Shown: positions 7,150 to 10,780 of the stretch, piece by piece
Position numbering within the stretch: position 1 is the stretch's first letter
Layout: each line of letters begins with the position of its first letter
Origin: Elusimicrobiota bacterium
GTDB taxonomy: Bacteria > Elusimicrobiota > Elusimicrobia > JACQJN01
Length of the DNA: 10,780 bases
Direction: 5' to 3'
NCBI GenBank assembly: GCA_016205045.1
Contig: JACQJM010000009.1
Span: forward strand, 1 to 10,780
Notes under the pieces: model-generated
Databases searched by the model: none
What the model was told of the DNA's origin: nothing
The model's input: only the letters and a program-made list of their open reading frames with translations
Program-made: the position numbers and the translations under genes

Positions 7150-7155
7150 CTCCTT
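7150..7155 (-). promoter_or_regulatory. Shine-Dalgarno site deciding the phoU start
   Basis: AAGGAG five bases before ATG 7144, overlapping the last base of the pstB2 stop codon. It makes the ATG preferable to the upstream TTG and implies coupled translation. Confidence 0.75.
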
Positions 7156-7976
7156 TATCCAAATCTTCCCGTAATGTAATCGTGTGTCCTAGGATCTATG
7201 GGGTTTGTAAACAGTTGCCCCGTTTTCCCAAATTCCACTAATTCTCCCAGGAGCATGAATCCCGCCGAGCTAGAAACCCGAGCCGCCTGCTGCATGTTAT
7301 GCGTGACGATGACAATGGTGTAATCTTTTTTTAATTCGAACAATAAATCCTCTATGCGGGCGGTGGCAATGGGATCCAGGGCCGAACAAGGCTCATCCAT
7401 CAACAATACTTCGGGCTCAACGGCCAGAAGTCGAGAAATACAGAGACGTTGTTGCTGTTCAGGGGACAAACTTAGGGCCGGAATATGGAGCTTGTCCTTG
7501 AGATCATCCCAAAGCCCTGTTGCCCGTAGATGGCGTTCCACAATACTCTCCAGTTCTCGGCCCGAGGCCATGCCATGAATGCTGGGGCCATATGCCACGT
7601 TTTTAAAAACAGAAATAGGAAATGGATTGGGCCGCTGAAATACCATGCCGGCTCTTTTGCGCAGGGCAATGAGATCCGTGTCCGGATGATAAATGTCTTG
7701 ATCATCTAAAAATACTTGCCCTGAAATGCGGACCCCGCGAATCAAGTCATTCATGCGATTGAATACTCTCAAGAGCGTAGATTTGCCGCAGCCCGAAGGG
7801 CCGATGAGCGCGGTAATTTTTTGTGGGGGGATAGAAATGTCCACATTTTTGAGCGCACGGAAATTCCCATAGTAAAGCGCGAGGTCCTTTGTCTGGATTT
7901 TAGGCGCAGGAACTTCTTCCTTTTTAAGCACAGAATCAGCCAAAGCGGCCTGAGACATAATCAGAAGTTCTTCCAT
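7155..7976 (-). CDS. pstB: PstB2, phosphate ABC transporter ATPase with altered signature motif
   Basis: ATP-binding subunit of the PstSCAB phosphate importer, 273 residues. Motifs: Walker A GPSGCGKS (59-66), Q-loop VFQRPNP with Q114, Walker B VLLMDEP (D194, E195), D-loop SALDP, switch VTHN with H226, and the PstB-type C-terminus DYITGRFG. The oddity is the ABC signature, LSPEQQQR (170-177) instead of LSGGQQQR: both glycines that contact ATP across the dimer are gone. The preceding PstB1 has a normal signature but lost its Q and H residues, so this protein probably supplies the catalytic Walker side of the single good ATP site in a heterodimer. An extra N-terminal stretch of about 26 residues precedes the ABC core; part of it overlaps the end of PstB1. 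ATG 7976 and ATG 7958 are both possible starts, neither with a good Shine-Dalgarno site. Confidence 0.94.
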   Translation of the reverse strand: MEELLIMSQAALADSVLKKEEVPAPKIQTKDLALYYGNFRALKNVDISIPPQKITALIGPSGCGKSTLLRVFNRMNDLIRGVRISGQVFLDDQDIYHPDTDLIALRKRAGMVFQRPNPFPISVFKNVAYGPSIHGMASGRELESIVERHLRATGLWDDLKDKLHIPALSLSPEQQQRLCISRLLAVEPEVLLMDEPCSALDPIATARIEDLLFELKKDYTIVIVTHNMQQAARVSSSAGFMLLGELVEFGKTGQLFTNPIDPRTHDYITGRFG

Positions 7977-8691
7977 CTTGTGGATTCGTGAATATTTGGT
8001 CCGTATTGTTTATCTCGACCAAGTCTCCCATCAAAAGGAACGCGGTGCGATCCGAACAGCGAGAGGCCTGTTTCACATTGTTGGTCACCAAAACGATAGA
8101 CATTTCGCGTTTAAGCCCTTGGAGCGCCTCTTCGATCTTGGCGGTCGAGATGGGATCTAACCCAGAGCAAGGCTCATCTAAAAGTAGGAGTTCTGGATCC
8201 ACCATGATGCTGCGAGCCAAGCAGAGCCTCTGCTGCTGTCCCCCCGAGAGCTTCAGAGCCGACTCCTTTAATCGATCCTTGACCTCTTCCCAGAGATAGG
8301 CGGCCTTGAGACTTCGTTCCACTCGTTCCAAGGTTATCGGGCCGGAGCCCCCGAGACCATGGATGCGTAAACCCAGGGTGAGGTTGTCTAAGATGGACAT
8401 GGGCAGTGGATTGGGAACGGCAAACACCATTCCTATTCTTCTCCGCAAGAAGGAAACATCGGTTCCCTCCCCATATATTTTAACCCCCTCCAAGGTAATC
8501 CGTCCCTCCGGTTTTAATTCCGGCTCAAGATCGATCAATCGGTTAAGGCAGCGCAAAAATGTGGTCTTACCGCTTCCCGCGGGACCAATCACGGCCAGGA
8601 TTTCGTGGGTGCGTATAGTCAAAGAAATGCCTCGAAGGATAGCGACATTTCCTTTCTTGACTTTTAAATTCTCAACAATCACTTTATCCAT
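7936..8691 (-). CDS. pstB: PstB1, phosphate ABC transporter ATPase lacking Q-loop Gln and switch His
   Basis: First of two adjacent PstB-type ATPases, 251 residues, the usual PstB length. Motifs: Walker A GPAGSGKT (36-43), signature LSGGQQQR (148-155), Walker B LLLLDEP (D172, E173), D-loop SGLDP, C-terminus DYVSGRFG. Two normally invariant residues are missing. The Q-loop reads VFAVPNP, with A91 where PstB has Gln (VFQKPNP). The switch region reads VTNNVKQA, with N204 in place of the histidine. Its own ATP site should therefore be poorly catalytic, while its signature can serve the partner. The ATG at 8691 follows pstA by eight bases, with AAGGTG upstream at weakly suitable spacing. The frame stays open further upstream to about 9036, but that part lies in the pstA frame region and does not resemble PstB. 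Sequencing error is unlikely since the frame is intact and both codons differ cleanly. Confidence 0.94.
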   Translation of the reverse strand: MDKVIVENLKVKKGNVAILRGISLTIRTHEILAVIGPAGSGKTTFLRCLNRLIDLEPELKPEGRITLEGVKIYGEGTDVSFLRRRIGMVFAVPNPLPMSILDNLTLGLRIHGLGGSGPITLERVERSLKAAYLWEEVKDRLKESALKLSGGQQQRLCLARSIMVDPELLLLDEPCSGLDPISTAKIEEALQGLKREMSIVLVTNNVKQASRCSDRTAFLLMGDLVEINNTDQIFTNPQDGRTSDYVSGRFG

Positions 8692-8699
8692 GAAGCCTA

Positions 8700-9611
8700 T
8701 CACCTTGCCGCGGCCAACCGCCGGCGGATATGGGAACGTATCAGGATAGCCGCGAAATTCAAAAGAAATGTCAACGTGAGCAACACAAATACTGTAGAGT
8801 AGAGGATGGGTTTGGTCGCGTCCACATCGGGGGATTGCGTAGCCATCACATAGACATGGTAGCCTAACTCCATAAATTGTTGGTTGAGGCGGCTGGGCAG
8901 ATAGGGAAGGTAATAGGCCGCCCCCGTAAATAAGATCGGGGCGACTTCCCCCGCTCCTCGGCTCACGGCGAGGATAGTGCCCGTCAATATGCCCCCTATG
9001 GCCTGGGGGAGAAGGACATACCACACCATTTGCCACCGGGTAGCCCCTAAAGCATACGCCACTTCCCGGTGGCTGCGAGGAACCACCCGCAAGGCCTCCT
9101 CCGTGGAGACCACCACGGTGGGCAGCGTGAGTAAGGCCATGGTCAGCGCCGCCCAGATAATGGCGGGCTGGCCGAAATAAAGCTGTCCGCTGAAGAAAAT
9201 CTGGTCTACCCTACGCCCTACAAACTCAATGAAAAATCCCAGGCCAAAAAGACCGAACACGATGGCGGGCACTCCGGCTAGATTTTGGATGGCCATCCGC
9301 ACCAGATGCACCCATTTAGACTTGACCGGAGCGTACTCCTGCAGGTAAATCGCTGTGCAGACGCCCAAGGGAACCACCGCAATCGTCATCAACAAAACTA
9401 AAAAAGCTGTCCCGAAAATGGCAGGAAAAATGCCGCCTTCCGTCATGCCGGAACTGGGAGCTGTGGTTAAAAATCGCCAGGAGAGATGCGGAATGCCGTG
9501 ATAAGCGATATTTCCTAAGATGATGGCCACCAGCAAGATGACCAGGGCGCATGCCATCCCTGTCAGGGCCGTGAACAGGTGTGTAAAAAGATTGATCCAG
9601 CGGCGACTCAT
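8700..9611 (-). CDS. pstA: PstA, phosphate ABC transporter permease
   Basis: One of two inner-membrane subunits forming the phosphate translocation path with PstC. It has 303 residues and about six membrane helices (for example 16-36, 66-90, 110-130, 150-170, 205-225, 269-289). The cytoplasmic EAA loop that docks on the ATPase is EVAYALGATRWQMVWYVLLP (about 183-202). The segment SRGAGEVAP carries R218 and E222, matching the conserved Arg/Glu pair of Pst permeases, though the usual SRAIGETAP is slightly changed. The start ATG overlaps the pstC stop as ATGA; the end is eight bases before pstB1. With two different ATPases downstream, PstA and PstC might each contact a different one. Confidence 0.97.
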   Translation of the reverse strand: MSRRWINLFTHLFTALTGMACALVILLVAIILGNIAYHGIPHLSWRFLTTAPSSGMTEGGIFPAIFGTAFLVLLMTIAVVPLGVCTAIYLQEYAPVKSKWVHLVRMAIQNLAGVPAIVFGLFGLGFFIEFVGRRVDQIFFSGQLYFGQPAIIWAALTMALLTLPTVVVSTEEALRVVPRSHREVAYALGATRWQMVWYVLLPQAIGGILTGTILAVSRGAGEVAPILFTGAAYYLPYLPSRLNQQFMELGYHVYVMATQSPDVDATKPILYSTVFVLLTLTFLLNFAAILIRSHIRRRLAAAR

Positions 9612-10546
9612 GCGCGGCTTCCGGAAAGCCTGTCCTTGAGACGTTCCACGAATAGTTGGCCAATTAAGTTAAGAATAAATGTGAATATAAAGAGAAGGGT
9701 GCCTATAAAAAAAAGAACGTGGTAATGAGGGCTTCCATGAACCACTTCCCCCAGCTCCGCGGCAATGGTGGCAGAAAGAGAGCGCAAAGGATAAGTCGGT
9801 AAAAAAGACATGATGGCGGCATTTCCCGAGGACATCAGCACAATCATCGTCTCACCTATGGCACGACCAAATCCCAGAACGCAGGCTGCGAAAATTCCCG
9901 GAAAGGCGGCGGGTAGAACGACCCGCCACGCGGTTTGCCAAGAGGTCGCTCCTAAAGCGATAGAACCTTCCCTAAAGCTCTGTGGCACCGCTGTCAGAGC
10001 ATCCTCAGCCACGGTGAAAACAATAGGAATAACGGCCAGCCCTAACGCAATACCGGCATTGATAGCATTGAGACGATAATCCAGCCCTAGCGCATTCTGA
10101 ATGGCGGTCGCCATCACCATCAGAGCAAAGAACCCCAGAACCACGGAAGGAATGCCAGCCAAAAGCTCTATGGAGGGTTTGATGATCTCCCGCAACCAAG
10201 AAGGAGCAAATTCAGAACTGAATATAGCTGCCCCCAGCGCTAGGGGCAAAGCAAATAGCAATGCCACCAGAGTTACTTTAAGTGTGCCCACCATCAAGGG
10301 AAAGAGAGAATACTTGGGAATATCAGAAACCGGCTGCCAGGCAAATTCCTTGGGCACTCCAGGTTCCGGGCTGTGGGGCAAAAATAACCGGGACAATCCT
10401 GCCTCTTGACGCACCTCGGAGGAGGTGAGAATGTGCAGCGCTTCCTTCCCGATGAAAATGAAAATTAAGACGAGGCCCACAATCGCCAAGGAGGCGCTGA
10501 TATGAATGATTGCTTCAATTACGGATTCAGTGATTTTTTTGCGCAT
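9608..10546 (-). CDS. pstC: PstC, phosphate ABC transporter permease
   Basis: Inner-membrane permease partner of PstA, 312 residues. About six membrane helices are visible (for example 14-34, 84-109, 128-147, 162-180, 216-236, 279-301). After the first helix there is a longer external loop (about 40-80), normal for PstC. The EAA loop is EGSIALGATSWQTAWRVVLP (about 193-212), and GFGRAIGETM holds the conserved R228 and E232. The ATG at 10546 has only a weak GGA as ribosome site. It is the first gene of the cluster inside the window; pstS and the promoter must lie further right or elsewhere. Its upstream region is full of palindromes. Confidence 0.97.
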   Translation of the reverse strand: MRKKITESVIEAIIHISASLAIVGLVLIFIFIGKEALHILTSSEVRQEAGLSRLFLPHSPEPGVPKEFAWQPVSDIPKYSLFPLMVGTLKVTLVALLFALPLALGAAIFSSEFAPSWLREIIKPSIELLAGIPSVVLGFFALMVMATAIQNALGLDYRLNAINAGIALGLAVIPIVFTVAEDALTAVPQSFREGSIALGATSWQTAWRVVLPAAFPGIFAACVLGFGRAIGETMIVLMSSGNAAIMSFLPTYPLRSLSATIAAELGEVVHGSPHYHVLFFIGTLLFIFTFILNLIGQLFVERLKDRLSGSRA

Positions 10547-10596
10547 GGAGTTCCAATTTTAGCATTTCTTTAGAAATGGACCCGTCCCAATTAACC

Positions 10597-10625
10597 TGAA
10601 TTCTTCAGTTCAACTGAAGAATTCA
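10597..10625. repeat. 29-bp palindrome upstream of pstC
   Basis: TGAATTCTTCAGTT and its exact reverse complement flank a single C. As RNA it gives a 12-bp stem with a TTCAA loop. No T-tract follows on either strand, so an operator or repeat end is as likely as a terminator. Confidence 0.85.
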
Positions 10626-10634
10626 CCCCCTGGG

Positions 10635-10685
10635 CCTCACTTTGCCGCATAGCCAGCTCAAAGATGTTTAGCGGCCAAAGTGAGG
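10635..10685. repeat. Hairpin 1 of the pstC upstream repeat
   Basis: CCTCACTTTGCCGC (10635-10648) pairs with GCGGCCAAAGTGAGG (10671-10685), with one bulged base and a 22-base loop. Confidence 0.8.
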
Positions 10686-10699
10686 GGTACCCCTCACTT
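10678..10699. repeat. Perfect 22-bp palindrome bridging two hairpins
   Basis: The half-site AAGTGAGGGGT is followed directly by its exact reverse complement. It shares bases with the right arm of the hairpin at 10635-10685 and the left arm of the one at 10692-10741, so the structures compete. Confidence 0.85.
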
Positions 10700-10741
10700 G
10701 CCAGACATCTGCTTCTACGATGTCTATTCTGGCAAGTGAGG
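10692..10741. repeat. Hairpin 2 of the pstC upstream repeat
   Basis: CCTCACTTGCCAGA (10692-10705) is exactly complementary to 10728-10741. An inner ACATC/GATGT pairing can extend the stem across a bulge. Confidence 0.85.
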
Positions 10742-10780
10742 CCGCTTTGCGGCGAAAAATTCAGTGGCACTATTTTGTTC

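Larger units (their letters stand above)
10547..10780. other. Gene-free, palindrome-rich region upstream of pstC
   Basis: No credible coding frame on either strand in 234 bases. It holds a small palindrome CATTTCT-TT-AGAAATG (10563-10578), a 29-bp palindrome, two long hairpins sharing a 22-bp central palindrome, and a short GCCGC-TTT-GCGGC hairpin (10742-10754). No Pho box is recognisable. It could be a pstS-pstC intergenic repeat cluster, a transcript leader, or part of a repeat element extending beyond the window. Confidence 0.6.

Noticed and set aside
7145..7162. TTG start of phoU at 7162
   Set aside because: The ATG at 7144 has AAGGAG at ideal spacing; the TTG has no such site and would overlap pstB2.
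8692..9036. Extended N-terminus of PstB1
   Set aside because: The frame is open upstream but overlaps pstA, and the added protein does not resemble PstB; ATG 8691 gives a normal-length PstB.
10547..10570. Promoter of pstC with extended -10 TGCTAAAAT
   Set aside because: It would place the transcription start almost at the start codon, and no -35 hexamer is present; a promoter further upstream is more likely.

Overview
The window is from a Gram-negative bacterium: it carries a TolC-type outer-membrane channel beside an RND inner-membrane pump, which only makes sense in a two-membrane envelope. I cannot place the species from sequence alone. All nine genes I can support lie on the minus strand, tightly packed, with ATGA overlaps and clear Shine-Dalgarno sites. 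Read in the direction of transcription (right to left) there are three blocks.

Block 1 (10546 to 6473) is a phosphate-uptake cluster: pstC, pstA, two different adjacent pstB genes, and phoU. The binding protein PstS and the operon promoter are not in the window. The most interesting feature is the pair of PstB ATPases. The first (PstB1) has a good signature motif but has lost the Q-loop glutamine and the switch histidine. The second (PstB2) keeps both of those but has an altered signature (LSPEQ). The losses are complementary: a PstB1:PstB2 heterodimer would have one fully canonical ATP site and one degenerate site, as in asymmetric heterodimeric ABC exporters. I infer a heterodimeric phosphate importer. 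Their reading frames overlap by up to 41 bases.

Between blocks 1 and 2 (6014-6472) lies a non-coding stretch dominated by a MITE-like element of about 316 bp. It has 35-bp imperfect terminal inverted repeats ending in CTAG and several nested hairpins. A good -10 box for purA follows it.

Block 2 is purA (adenylosuccinate synthetase), complete and ordinary. Block 3 (4652 to beyond base 1) is a TetR-family regulator, a TolC-family channel and the first 912 residues of an RND pump, probably one operon. A 30-bp palindrome with 14-bp perfect arms, overlapping a TATAAT box just upstream of tetR, is the likely operator. No periplasmic adaptor (membrane fusion) gene lies between tetR, tolC and rnd. 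The signal peptide of the TolC protein is encoded partly by four copies of a 7-bp tandem repeat, which could in principle cause frame-shifting phase variation.

The last 234 bases (10547-10780), upstream of pstC, hold no gene but several palindromes and mutually exclusive hairpins.
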